NCBI RefSeq assembly: GCF_900110165.1 | Contig: NZ_FOCQ01000009.1 | Span: 62,001 to 126,000 of the forward strand | Direction: 5' to 3' | Source of the DNA: Lihuaxuella thermophila | GTDB lineage: Bacteria; Bacillota; Bacilli; Thermoactinomycetales; Thermoactinomycetaceae | DNA: 64,000 bases | Shown: positions 34,349 to 43,254 of the stretch, in pieces | Numbering within the stretch: position 1 is the stretch's first letter | How the letters are laid out: each line of letters begins with the position of its first letter | Notes under the pieces: model-generated | What the model was told of the DNA's origin: nothing | The model's database searches: none | Seen by the model: only the letters and a program-made list of their open reading frames with translations | Position numbers and translations under genes: made by a program

Positions 34349-37161
34349 TGGAAAAAGGATACCTGGCTTTAGTGCTGCATGCCCATCTACCGTATGTCAG
34401 ACATCCGGAAAGTGAACATGTTTTGGAAGAACGCTGGCTCTTTGAAGCGATCACGGAAACCTACATGCCTCTGATCCAAATGATGCAGCGGCTTGTGGAA
34501 GATGGAACCGATTTTCGCCTGACCATGTCTTTGACCCCCACTTTGCTGTCGATGTTAAACGATCCGCTGCTCAAGACCCGTTATTTAAACCATATCACCC
34601 GGTGCATAGAGCTGGCGGAAAAAGAAATGGAACGAACAGCAGGTACCCCGTTTCACCGCCTGGCCGAAGAGTATTACCATAAGTTCTCCTTGATTCGCGA
34701 TGCATTTCGTGAAAAAGAGATTCTCCAGTCTTTTCGTGAATTTGTACAGCTGGGTAAACTGGAATTGATTACCTCTGCCGCCACACATGCCTTCCTCCCG
34801 TTTGTGATGACCGAAGAAGCGATCTACGCCCAACTGATGACAGCGATCGAATTGCATGAACGGCACTTCAACCAGCGTCCCAGAGGGATCTGGCTGCCGG
34901 AATGCGGCTATCGGCCGGGATTGGATCGCCTGCTCAAAAAATGCGGACTGGAATATTTCTTCATTGACAGCCACGGTCTGAAGCAATCCAAACCGGGTCC
35001 TGTCTTCGGCGGATACAGCCCAGTTTTGACTCCTGAAGGAATAGCCGCCTTCGCAAGAGATCCCGGATCTTCCGAACAAGTGTGGAGCTCCAAGACGGGG
35101 TATCCCGGGGATGTGGATTATCGGGAGTATTATCGCGATATTGGATATGATCTGGACTTCGAAACGATCCGGCCTTTTATTCACCCGGATGGCATTCGGA
35201 TTCATACGGGGATGAAATATTACCGCATCACGGGTCAAAATGAGCACAAAGAACCCTACAATCCGGATTGGGCGAGGGAAAAAGCGGCACTTCACGCCGG
35301 TCATTTTCTCGACGAACGAATCCGCCAGGTACTGGAGCAAAAAGAAAAGATGGGCCGGAGCCCGGTCGTGGTGGCTCCTTTCGATGCGGAGCTGTTTGGA
35401 CACTGGTGGTATGAGGGGCCGATGTGGATGGACTTCCTGCTGAGAAAAATTCACTATGACCAGGATGTTATCCAAACGATCACTCCCTCCGAGTATCTCA
35501 CTCTCTACTCTGATTACCAGGTTTGTGAGCTTGGCTTTTCTTCCTGGGGAAGAGGGGGATACAGCGATGTCTGGTTGCGGGGCGAAAACGACTGGATTTA
35601 TCCGGCTCTGCACCACTGTGAACAGCAAATGGTTCACCTCGCAAATAAAATTCAAGATCCGTCTCCCGCAGAGGAAAGAGCGTGCAATCAGGCGGCACGT
35701 GAACTGATGCTCGCTCAGAGCAGCGATTGGGCATTCATCATGGACAACAAAACGATGGTCGATTATGCCGTCAAACGGACGAAACACCATGTCAACCGTT
35801 TTCAGCGCCTCGTCCGGATGATCGGACACGGGCAGATCGATGACGAATGGTTATCGAAGCTGGAGCGGCTGAATCCAATTTTCCCGGATATCAATTACCG
35901 TCATTATCGTTCTGAACATGCGATTTCACGAGTTCAACCATCGGATCGCCCCAAGGTATTGATGCTTTCTTGGGAGTTCCCGCCATTGACGATCGGGGGA
36001 TTGTCCCGTCATGTCTACGATTTGTCCCGATATCTCGTCCGCCAGGGCTGGGAAGTGCATGTGATTACCACTGAGACAGGGAATGCTCCCCACACGGAAG
36101 AGATCGAGGGCGTTCATGTCCACCGCGTTCACGTGTTAAAACCGGATGGGGGCGAATTTATCCATTGGGTGTTGCAATTAAATTTGATGATGATTGATGC
36201 CTGCCACACTCTGTTTGATGCGGGTCATCGCTTTGATCTGATTCATGCCCACGACTGGATGGTAACGTATGCAGCAAAAACGCTCAAACATGAGTGGGGC
36301 CTGCCGCTCGTCTCCACCATTCATGCTACGGAACACGGGCGAAATAACGGGATTCATACGGATTTGCAACGGAAAATTTCCCATATCGAATGGCAACTCA
36401 CCTACGAGTCCAGCCGGATCATCCTGTGCAGTCAATATATGAAGCGGGAAGTAGAGCAAATTTTCTCTTTGCCGCCGGATAAATCGGACGTGATTCCAAA
36501 TGGTGTCGATCCGGACCAACTCCGGGTTTTCCGGGAAGGAAACCCGGCGGATCAAGAGCCGTATGCCGCTGACGGGGAATCCATCATCCTGTTTGTCGGC
36601 CGCCTTGTCCGTGAGAAGGGCGTTCATACATTGATCGACGCGGCTCCGCAAATTCTCGCTGAAATCCCCGAAGCCAAATTTGTGATTGTGGGCAGCGGCC
36701 CGCTGATGGATGAATTAAACAACAAGGTACGTGAACAATGTTTGCAAGAGAAGGTTTTATTGACCGGTTTTATTCCTGATCACGAGCGGAACCGCTTGTT
36801 GAGACTAGCAAAAGTTGCTGTATTCCCCAGTTTGTATGAACCGTTTGGGATTGTTGCGCTGGAGGCGATGGCGGCCTGCACGCCTGTGGTTGTCTCTGAG
36901 GTCGGCGGCTTGGGTGATGTGGTCGATCATGAACGAAATGGGCGGAAAATGTGGCCCGGCAACCCGGATTCGCTCGCCGATCAAGTGATCCAAACGCTGA
37001 AAAATCCGGAACAGGCTCAACAGATGGCGCAAACGGCGCTCTCTGAGTTAAGCCGGTATGACTGGAACCAGATTGCGCGGATGACAATCGAAACGTATCT
37101 CAAGGTATGGAAGCCCGGCAGTCGGGAGCAAAGCATAGTCACCAGTGGAGAAAGGGTCTGA
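34348..37161 (+). CDS. Fused GH57 1,4-alpha-glucan branching enzyme (DUF1957) and GT4 glycosyltransferase
   Basis: A 937-residue cytoplasmic bifunctional protein. Residues 1-530: GH57/DUF1957, beginning GYLALVLHAHLPYVRHPE, with candidate nucleophile Glu185 in GIWLPECGYRPG and acid/base Asp346 in APFDAELFGHWW, equivalent to the pair known in Thermus branching enzyme. Residues 535-925: a GT-B glycosyltransferase of family 4 (LMLSWEFPPLTIGGLSRHVY, IHAHDWM, IPNGVDP, FVGRLVREKGVHTLI, and the E-x7-E box EPFGIVALE), resembling glycogen/maltosylating synthases. One polypeptide would thus elongate and branch an alpha-glucan. ATG 34348 follows AGAAGGAGA. The sugar-nucleotide donor is unknown; the next gene may supply it. 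Confidence 0.9.
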   Translation: MEKGYLALVLHAHLPYVRHPESEHVLEERWLFEAITETYMPLIQMMQRLVEDGTDFRLTMSLTPTLLSMLNDPLLKTRYLNHITRCIELAEKEMERTAGTPFHRLAEEYYHKFSLIRDAFREKEILQSFREFVQLGKLELITSAATHAFLPFVMTEEAIYAQLMTAIELHERHFNQRPRGIWLPECGYRPGLDRLLKKCGLEYFFIDSHGLKQSKPGPVFGGYSPVLTPEGIAAFARDPGSSEQVWSSKTGYPGDVDYREYYRDIGYDLDFETIRPFIHPDGIRIHTGMKYYRITGQNEHKEPYNPDWAREKAALHAGHFLDERIRQVLEQKEKMGRSPVVVAPFDAELFGHWWYEGPMWMDFLLRKIHYDQDVIQTITPSEYLTLYSDYQVCELGFSSWGRGGYSDVWLRGENDWIYPALHHCEQQMVHLANKIQDPSPAEERACNQAARELMLAQSSDWAFIMDNKTMVDYAVKRTKHHVNRFQRLVRMIGHGQIDDEWLSKLERLNPIFPDINYRHYRSEHAISRVQPSDRPKVLMLSWEFPPLTIGGLSRHVYDLSRYLVRQGWEVHVITTETGNAPHTEEIEGVHVHRVHVLKPDGGEFIHWVLQLNLMMIDACHTLFDAGHRFDLIHAHDWMVTYAAKTLKHEWGLPLVSTIHATEHGRNNGIHTDLQRKISHIEWQLTYESSRIILCSQYMKREVEQIFSLPPDKSDVIPNGVDPDQLRVFREGNPADQEPYAADGESIILFVGRLVREKGVHTLIDAAPQILAEIPEAKFVIVGSGPLMDELNNKVREQCLQEKVLLTGFIPDHERNRLLRLAKVAVFPSLYEPFGIVALEAMAACTPVVVSEVGGLGDVVDHERNGRKMWPGNPDSLADQVIQTLKNPEQAQQMAQTALSELSRYDWNQIARMTIETYLKVWKPGSREQSIVTSGERV

Positions 37162-37190
37162 CATGAGATCAGAGAAAGGGGACTTTTTCT

Positions 37191-39590
37191 ATGAAAGCTG
37201 TGATTATGGCAGGCGGTAAAGGGACAAGGTTGCGTCCCATCACTTGTCATCTGCCCAAACCGATGGTTCCTCTTCTAGAAAAACCTTGCATGGAATATAT
37301 CATCGAGCTGTTAAAACGGCATGGCATCACGGAGATCGCGGTAACCGTTCAATATCTTCCCCAGGCGATCCAAAACTACTTCGGAGACGGTTCGGAGTTC
37401 GGAGTCAAGCTTCACTATTTTGAAGAGACCGTTCCACTCGGCACGGCAGGCAGTGTCAAAAATGCGGAATCCTTTTTGGATGAGACTTTTCTAGTCATCA
37501 GCGGTGACGCGTTAACCGATTTTGATCTGGGTCAAGCCGTCGCCTTTCATAAAGAAAAACAGGCGTTAGGAACACTGGTGCTGACAAAAGTAGAAGTTCC
37601 GCTCGAATACGGAGTGGTGATGACCCGGGAAGATGGCCGGATTGTCCGCTTTCTGGAAAAACCGAGTTGGAGTGAAGTGTTTAGCGATACGGTGAATACG
37701 GGCATCTATGTTCTCGAGCCGGAAATACTCAAATTATTCCGTAAAAACCAGAACTTTGATTTCTCTAAAGACTTATTTCCGCTTATGATGGCAAACCAGC
37801 TTCCGCTGTATGGTTATGTTGCAGACGGATACTGGTCCGATATCGGCAATATTGAGCAGTATAAACAAGCCCAGATCGACATGCTGGACGGACGGGTCCG
37901 TATTTCGCTCAGGGGGAAACAGATGGCTCATAACATATGGGTTGGAGAAGGGGTCAACATTCACCCGGATGCCGAAATCAACGGACCTGTTTATATTGGT
38001 GAAGGGTCAAGTGTTGGGGAGAAAGCGAAGTTGCGGCCGTACAGCGTGTTGGGACGTTTTACCCGGATCGAAAAAGGTTCCGTGATCGAGAGATCAATGG
38101 TTTGGGACCGCGCTTTCATCGATCAAGCTGCCAGCTTGTGTGGAACCTTGTTGTGTGATGACGTTCAGATCGGAGCGGGGACGGAACTCCATGAGGGAAC
38201 GGTGGTAGGTGAAAAGTGCCGCATTGGACAAATGGCCGTCATTAAGCCGGGAGTAAAAATATGGCCGCAGAAAACGGTGGCGGAACGAACGATTCAACAC
38301 TCTTCCCTGATCCATGGGGCATTCGCAGGGGCGCGGTTGTTCTCGGAGGGAGGAATCAAGGGAATTCCCAATGTGGAGCTCACTCCGGAAAAAGTGTGCA
38401 AGATCAGTGTTGCGTATGGTTCCTGTTTTAAGTCACATTCGACTGTCACCATCGGCAGTGATGACCATCCATACAGCCGGATCTTAAGGAAAACGGTGGT
38501 CTCCGGATTGATGGCCACAGGGGTCCATGTCCGCGATGCGGGTGAAACCTTATCCCCCGTGGTCCGCTATGACGCACGCCGTTCGCACAGTTCGGGAGCC
38601 GTCTATATCAAAAAGGGTCCCGGTTCAGAGGATAAACGGATGTATATCCAGTTCTATGACGCGAATGGCTGGCCGATCGATTCGGGTTGGGAAAGAAAGA
38701 TTGAGCATGCTTATCTGCAGGAAGACTTTTCCCGTCCGGACCCCTACGCGGCCGGTTATTATGATCCTGTAGCCAATGCCGATATCCTTTATATCGACGA
38801 AGTACTCAAACGCGTGAATGCGGAGCGCATCCGCAAGAGAATGTATCGGGTGGATGTCCACTGCAATAACACGCGTGCCTGGCCGCTGGTAAAACAACTG
38901 TTAGACCGGCTTGGCTGCGATGTGCACTTCTGGAGCAGCACCGAACCGCAGGAGCCGGGGCTGACAGACCGGGCTGAAGCGGATCTGGTGGTCTTTTTGA
39001 AGGAAGACGTCGAAGCCCTGCGCGTCTACTCGGCTGAGAAGGGCTGGTTGTCCCGGGAGGAAATGCTTGTTCTTCAACTCCTTCTCTCGGCAAAAGAACA
39101 AACGAGAATTGCTGTCCCTGTCCATGCTCCTTCCCATGTAAAATCACTGCTTGAACAAAAAGGAGCAAAAGTTCATACGGCCAAAGCTTCGATACGCTCT
39201 CTCCTGGAAGCAGGGGGAGAAAAACCGTTACAAGTGTTTGGTGACGGACTTTATCTTCTCGCTTCCATTTTGGATGAACTGTCCGCCGGGCAGTGGTCGG
39301 TTCCTCAGTTGATCAAGTCCATCCCTGCATTCTATATGGTTTCGGAACGGGTGGAATGTCCGATTGAAGCAAAAGGCAAGGTGATGCGGCGGCTGATGGA
39401 AGAAATCAAAGAACAGCCGGTCGAGCTGTTGGATGGGATCAAGGTGTTTACCGAAGACGGTTGGGCGCTGATTCTGCCCGACTCAGAAAAAGCCTTGTTT
39501 AAAGTGATTGCCCAGGGGAAGACTCCGGATCGTGCCGGTGAGCTGACCAGTTTTTACAAAAACAAAATTATTTCCTATCAACAGATTTGA
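37191..39590 (+). CDS. Sugar-nucleotide pyrophosphorylase fused to a degenerate phosphomannomutase domain
   Basis: A 799-residue protein. Residues 1-235: NTP-transferase domain (MKAVIMAGGKGTRLRPIT, LGTAGSVKNAE, the metal Asp in ISGDALTD, FLEKP, NTGIYVLEP, WSDIGN). Residues 245-370: left-handed beta-helix hexapeptide repeats. Residues 380-795: alpha-D-phosphohexomutase-like, with YSRILRKTVVSGLMATGVHV. The phosphoserine loop, normally TASHNP, is replaced by IKKGPGSED near residue 470, and the Mg loop DGDGD by FLKEDVE near 600, so mutase activity is unlikely. Annotated relatives are called mannose-1-phosphate guanylyltransferase; glucose-1-phosphate and ADP or UDP products are equally possible. 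AAAGGGG precedes the ATG, 29 bases after the GH57-GT4 stop. Confidence 0.85.
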   Translation: MKAVIMAGGKGTRLRPITCHLPKPMVPLLEKPCMEYIIELLKRHGITEIAVTVQYLPQAIQNYFGDGSEFGVKLHYFEETVPLGTAGSVKNAESFLDETFLVISGDALTDFDLGQAVAFHKEKQALGTLVLTKVEVPLEYGVVMTREDGRIVRFLEKPSWSEVFSDTVNTGIYVLEPEILKLFRKNQNFDFSKDLFPLMMANQLPLYGYVADGYWSDIGNIEQYKQAQIDMLDGRVRISLRGKQMAHNIWVGEGVNIHPDAEINGPVYIGEGSSVGEKAKLRPYSVLGRFTRIEKGSVIERSMVWDRAFIDQAASLCGTLLCDDVQIGAGTELHEGTVVGEKCRIGQMAVIKPGVKIWPQKTVAERTIQHSSLIHGAFAGARLFSEGGIKGIPNVELTPEKVCKISVAYGSCFKSHSTVTIGSDDHPYSRILRKTVVSGLMATGVHVRDAGETLSPVVRYDARRSHSSGAVYIKKGPGSEDKRMYIQFYDANGWPIDSGWERKIEHAYLQEDFSRPDPYAAGYYDPVANADILYIDEVLKRVNAERIRKRMYRVDVHCNNTRAWPLVKQLLDRLGCDVHFWSSTEPQEPGLTDRAEADLVVFLKEDVEALRVYSAEKGWLSREEMLVLQLLLSAKEQTRIAVPVHAPSHVKSLLEQKGAKVHTAKASIRSLLEAGGEKPLQVFGDGLYLLASILDELSAGQWSVPQLIKSIPAFYMVSERVECPIEAKGKVMRRLMEEIKEQPVELLDGIKVFTEDGWALILPDSEKALFKVIAQGKTPDRAGELTSFYKNKIISYQQI

Positions 39591-39604
39591 TTTTTGCTTC
39601 GATA

Positions 39605-39635
39605 GAGACTGCCTCCGCATAAGCAGTCTCTTTTT
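39605..39635 (+). terminator. Intrinsic terminator of the DUF4912-GH57-GT operon
   Basis: GAGACTGC/GCAGTCTC stem with a ten-base loop, followed by TTTTT. Confidence 0.87.
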
Positions 39636-39703
39636 CATCCATCTATGCATATAAAAAGATACATGTCTGTTTCGGCACTATCCAGCGATGAAAGGGGATC
39701 TAT

Positions 39704-39865
39704 TTGAAGGTCACTCCGAAATTGTTTTTCAACTCTGTTCCGAGGCGGTGGCAGACACTCGTCGCAAAAAAGAATTCTCCGCTGGTTCGGCTGATGGAGA
39801 TTGCAAGGACCGCCCCCAGGCATAATCACAGAAAAAAGAGGATTAAGATTTCTATAAAAAGGTAA
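39704..39865 (+). CDS. Possible 53-aa highly basic protein
   Basis: TTG 39704 lies six bases after AAAGGGGAT. The product (MKVTPKLFFNSVPRRWQTLV at the N terminus, RHNHRKKRIKISIKR at the C terminus) is rich in Arg, Lys and His. It ends 28 bases before the GH15 gene. No family recognised; the frame could also be chance. Confidence 0.35.
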   Translation: MKVTPKLFFNSVPRRWQTLVAKKNSPLVRLMEIARTAPRHNHRKKRIKISIKR

Positions 39866-39893
39866 AGATGGTCGTAGGAAGGGAGTGACAGTT

Positions 39894-40907
39894 ATGAAAA
39901 CGCTTCATCAGATATTGGAATCGATGCGTCTCGATAACGGTTCCTACATTGCCAGTCTCTCTCGCGACTACTCCTACGTCTGGATCCGGGATGTATGTTA
40001 CACCGTACTGCCTTATTTATACTCGGATTGCTACAGATATGAAAAAGCCTACTATGCACTTTTTGATCTTTTTAAAAAATATGAATGGAAAATAGATATA
40101 CACACCCGGCAAAAACCCGTTCATTTATACGAATATATCCATGCGCGCTATTCCAAAGATCTGACAGAGGTATGGCAACCATGGGGGCATGCGCAAAACG
40201 ATGCGATTGGTTTGTTTTTGTGGGGAGTGGGTGAAGGGGTCCGGGTTGGAAAGAAGATGATTCGCGATGAACACGACCGTACCATTTTACGGAAGTTGGT
40301 TGCCTATCTTGCTTGTCTGGAATACTGGAAAGAAGCGGATAACGGGATGTGGGAAGAGAATAAAGAGGTTCATGCTTCCAGTGTCGGAGCCTGTGTGTCG
40401 GGCCTGCAGGCGGTGCGGCTGTTGGTGGACGTTCCCGGTGATCTGATTCAAAAGGGAAGACAGGCGCTTCATGCCTTGTTGCCGCGCGAAAGTCTTTCCA
40501 AGGAAACGGATTTGGCTCTTCTCTCCCTGATTTACCCTTATCAAGTCGTCTCCCGTTCCATGGCCCATCAGATCCTGTTCCGGGTCACATCCAAGTTGGA
40601 AAGGACTTACGGCTGCATTCGTTATCAAGGCGACCACTATTATAACGAAGGCAGCGAAGCGGAATGGTGTTTTGGCTTCCCATGGCTGGGGTTGTGTTAT
40701 TCGATATTGGGAGAGGAAGCAAAAGTGATGGAGTACTGGAAGAAGACTCAGCGCATCCTCCCCGAGAACGGCCGGGTTCCCGAACTGTATGTGGGAGGCA
40801 CGGATCGTCCGAATGGCAATACTCCGCTTGCATGGGCGGTGGCCATGGTGATGCTGCTGGCTGAACGAATCCAGGAGGATGCTTTCCCAAAGCTGGCCGC
40901 GAGTTAA
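39894..40907 (+). CDS. GH15-family glycoside hydrolase (glucoamylase-like)
   Basis: A 337-residue protein without a signal peptide, so cytoplasmic. It follows the (alpha/alpha)6-barrel pattern of GH15: DYSYVWIRDVCYTVLPYL near residue 25, TEVWQPWGHAQNDAIGLFLW near 90, the general-acid region DNGMWEENKEVHASSVGA near 150, and YNEGSEAEWCFGFPWLGL near 250 with the second acid. It is shorter than typical glucoamylases (about 600 or more residues) and lacks the N-terminal beta-sandwich. It would release glucose from alpha-glucans or split related disaccharides. ATG 39894 follows GGAAGGGAG by eight bases. Confidence 0.82.
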   Translation: MKTLHQILESMRLDNGSYIASLSRDYSYVWIRDVCYTVLPYLYSDCYRYEKAYYALFDLFKKYEWKIDIHTRQKPVHLYEYIHARYSKDLTEVWQPWGHAQNDAIGLFLWGVGEGVRVGKKMIRDEHDRTILRKLVAYLACLEYWKEADNGMWEENKEVHASSVGACVSGLQAVRLLVDVPGDLIQKGRQALHALLPRESLSKETDLALLSLIYPYQVVSRSMAHQILFRVTSKLERTYGCIRYQGDHYYNEGSEAEWCFGFPWLGLCYSILGEEAKVMEYWKKTQRILPENGRVPELYVGGTDRPNGNTPLAWAVAMVMLLAERIQEDAFPKLAAS

Positions 40908-40987
40908 AGCTGTATGATCGTCACTTTTTGCGCATTTGCAGGTTTCAAAGCGGCGATCTGTGGGAACATATTGTTCAGACACGGGGG

Positions 40988-41023
40988 AGACGGGGAGTCT
41001 GGCTGAAGATTCCCCGTCTTTTC
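40988..41023 (+). terminator. Intrinsic terminator of the GH15 gene
   Basis: AGACGGGGA/TCCCCGTCT stem with a 14-base loop followed by TTTTC. It divides the 311-bp gap between the GH15 and DUF4091 genes; nothing else recognisable lies in 41024-41218 except AT-rich sequence that may hold a promoter. Confidence 0.82.
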
Positions 41024-41218
41024 TATGATCTGGTTGCATGAAAAGGTCGTGCGCGATGAACAAGTTCTATTTCTGATCCGGCGCCCGTTCAAAAGAGTAG
41101 ACATCGAAAGGGAACCTGGCGGTCTATCCAAAAATTTATTTTACATAGATACACAGGTGGTTTAAACTGAGAAAGGTCACACTTTTCCCAATAGACTGAC
41201 AAGATGGGAGCGATGGCG

Positions 41219-42949
41219 GTGTATTTTGGCTTACAATCGATGTTTTACAAATATGTGCGGGGATTGAACGACTGGAACCACCACAAAACGGAAACGGGGC
41301 AAAAGCAGATCGAGCTCACCTGTGCAAGAAGGGACAGCGCTGCCTTTCAGGCTGTTGTCAGTTCAGAGGAAGATTTTTTGCTGACCATTCGTGAAGAGCC
41401 GCTGTTTTGGAAAGGGGGGCCGCTTGAAATCGCCCGATTGTCCGTGGAAACGGATGCCCCATTCCGGGTGAATGTCCACTTAATCGGGTTGATCGAAGAT
41501 GATGACCGAAGCCTTAAATCGGACATCTTGCTTCAGCAGAGCCATATTTATGTCGAAAGACGCCGCATCCAGCCTGTCTGGATCGAATTGGAAGCTGAGT
41601 CAGAGATCCCGGCCGGCACTTACAGCGGGAAGTTAAAATTATGGACCCATACTTTATTCGACGATGAAAAGTTGGAAGAAGAATTGGTTTTTACGGTTCA
41701 TGTGCGGGAAGAGGTTTTGCCCGAACCGAAATATTACAAGTTCTACTTGGATTTATGGCAACACAATTCAAATATTGCCCGAAAATATGAGGTTCCGCTC
41801 TGGTCGGAGGAACACTTTTTGTTCATCGATGCCTATTTAAAAAGTTTGGCGGATTTGGGGCAGAAAGCGCTGTCGGTTGTTGTGTCGGAGATTCCATGGT
41901 CGGGGCAGGGTTCTTATTTGGATCGCGAACCGTCCGATTTATTTGAATACAGCATGGTTCACGTCCGACGGCATCCGGACGGAAGCTATTCGTATGATTT
42001 TGCTGCCTTGGACCGCTACGTCGAAACAGGGTTTAAACATGGAATCTCCAGTGAAATCGAAGTATTTGGCCTTCTGAACATCTGGCAAAATTCTGTTTAC
42101 GGTTCCATTGTCGAAGGATACCCGGATGGAATTCGGGTCCGCTATTATGACGAGCAGTCAGGAAGTTACCGATATATTCGTGAGCGTCCGCATTTGGAAG
42201 CTTACATCCGGGCGCTAGAAAGCCATTTGACGGAGAAGGGCTGGATCGACAAAGTCCGTATTCTCGCGGATGAGCCGGCTGATTACGAGCTGTTCAGCGA
42301 AAGAATTAACACGTTGCAACAGATCGCTCCCTCTTTCAAGTATAAAGCAGCCATCAATCATGCCAATTTTATTCAAAAAAAGGTGAAAGGATTGCATGAT
42401 TATGTTCCGATTCTTACTTGCGCGGCAAACGAAGCCGAACAGATCGAGTCATTAAGGGGAGAGATTCCGGGACGATTGCTCTTTTATGTCTGCTGCCATC
42501 CCAAGTACCCCAATACCTTTCTCGGGTCTCCTTCCATCGAAGCCAGAGTGATCCCCTGGCTGGCCGAGAAATTGAAATATGACGGATTTCTGCGATGGAA
42601 TTATACGGTGTGGCCGGACCGGCCATTGGAAAATATCGTGTATCGCCCCTCGGTGTGGCCGGCCGGGGATACCAACTTTGTATACCCGGGGCCGTCAGGC
42701 AAACCGATGCTGTCCCTCAGATATAAATGGTTGCAGCGGGGCATCAGGGATTTTGAGTATATGCAGTTACTCAAGGAAACGGGGCGCGGTCATGAAGTGG
42801 AGAAGGTGCTGAACCATGTGTTTTTGTTTGCAGATATAAAAGATTTGTATGTGGGGGAATCCGGAGCAGAACTGTACAGTCAAGACCCGGGAGATTATGA
42901 CAGGTTGTACCGGATTGGATCCGGTTCCTTGACGAAAAAGAACGGTTGA
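41219..42949 (+). CDS. DUF4091 glycoside-hydrolase-like protein
   Basis: About 576 residues, no signal peptide. The N-terminal half is beta-rich; a TIM-barrel-like middle (KYYKFYLDLWQHNSNIARKY, AYLKSLADLGQKALSVV, VRILADEPADYELF with a candidate acidic pair) leads to the C-terminal DUF4091 block: DGFLRWNYTVWPDRPL, WPAGDTNFVYPGPSG and LRYKWLQRGIRDFEYMQLL. DUF4091 proteins are believed to act on glycans; the substrate is unknown. The start is uncertain: GTG 41219 lies eight bases after GGGAG, while ATG 41204 and 41213 in the same frame are badly placed for any ribosome binding site. It lies next to the alpha-glucan genes but behind a terminator. Confidence 0.78.
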   Translation: MYFGLQSMFYKYVRGLNDWNHHKTETGQKQIELTCARRDSAAFQAVVSSEEDFLLTIREEPLFWKGGPLEIARLSVETDAPFRVNVHLIGLIEDDDRSLKSDILLQQSHIYVERRRIQPVWIELEAESEIPAGTYSGKLKLWTHTLFDDEKLEEELVFTVHVREEVLPEPKYYKFYLDLWQHNSNIARKYEVPLWSEEHFLFIDAYLKSLADLGQKALSVVVSEIPWSGQGSYLDREPSDLFEYSMVHVRRHPDGSYSYDFAALDRYVETGFKHGISSEIEVFGLLNIWQNSVYGSIVEGYPDGIRVRYYDEQSGSYRYIRERPHLEAYIRALESHLTEKGWIDKVRILADEPADYELFSERINTLQQIAPSFKYKAAINHANFIQKKVKGLHDYVPILTCAANEAEQIESLRGEIPGRLLFYVCCHPKYPNTFLGSPSIEARVIPWLAEKLKYDGFLRWNYTVWPDRPLENIVYRPSVWPAGDTNFVYPGPSGKPMLSLRYKWLQRGIRDFEYMQLLKETGRGHEVEKVLNHVFLFADIKDLYVGESGAELYSQDPGDYDRLYRIGSGSLTKKNG

Positions 42950-43010
42950 TGGAGCGGGTCGGTGTGATTCATTATTGCTGTCGTATTTTCACATGAAGGG
43001 GTTGAGCTTG

Positions 43011-43178
43011 ATGGACAAGAGTTTATTGCTGGGTATCGTTGTCTTGGTCATAGTTGCAGTCGCCGCCATAGTTTCTTATGCATTAAGAAATGCAAAGACA
43101 ACCCAACAACGACCAAAGCTGGAAGAGGAAGATCCATATACGATCCAACGGCCCCCAAATGATCCGGGATCTTTTTAG
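43011..43178 (+). CDS. Small single-span membrane protein (55 aa)
   Basis: ATG 43011 follows AAGGGG by nine bases. One helix (LLLGIVVLVIVAVAAIVSYAL) is followed by a charged cytoplasmic-type tail ending QRPPNDPGSF. No family recognised. It may be cotranscribed with the DUF4091 gene 61 bases upstream. Confidence 0.55.
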   Translation: MDKSLLLGIVVLVIVAVAAIVSYALRNAKTTQQRPKLEEEDPYTIQRPPNDPGSF

Positions 43179-43207
43179 AATATATGCGCTCAAAGTGAAA
43201 AAAGTAA

Positions 43208-43254
43208 GGGAGTCAAGTTGTTTGACGGCGAATTTTTAAAACAACTTGACTCCC
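43208..43254 (-). terminator. Terminator hairpin overlapping the 3' end of lepB
   Basis: Perfect 16-bp arms GGGAGTCAAGTTGTTT (43208-43223) and AAACAACTTGACTCCC (43239-43254). Reading leftwards, the upstream arm encodes the last codons of lepB, the stop codon lies in the loop, and CTTACTTTTTT follows. It can also stop rightward transcription of the small membrane gene. Confidence 0.85.

Noticed and set aside
34585-35829. 414-codon open frame on the minus strand
   Set aside because: Antisense to the GH57 domain, which has intact catalytic motifs. No recognisable domain and no ribosome binding site in the antisense frame.
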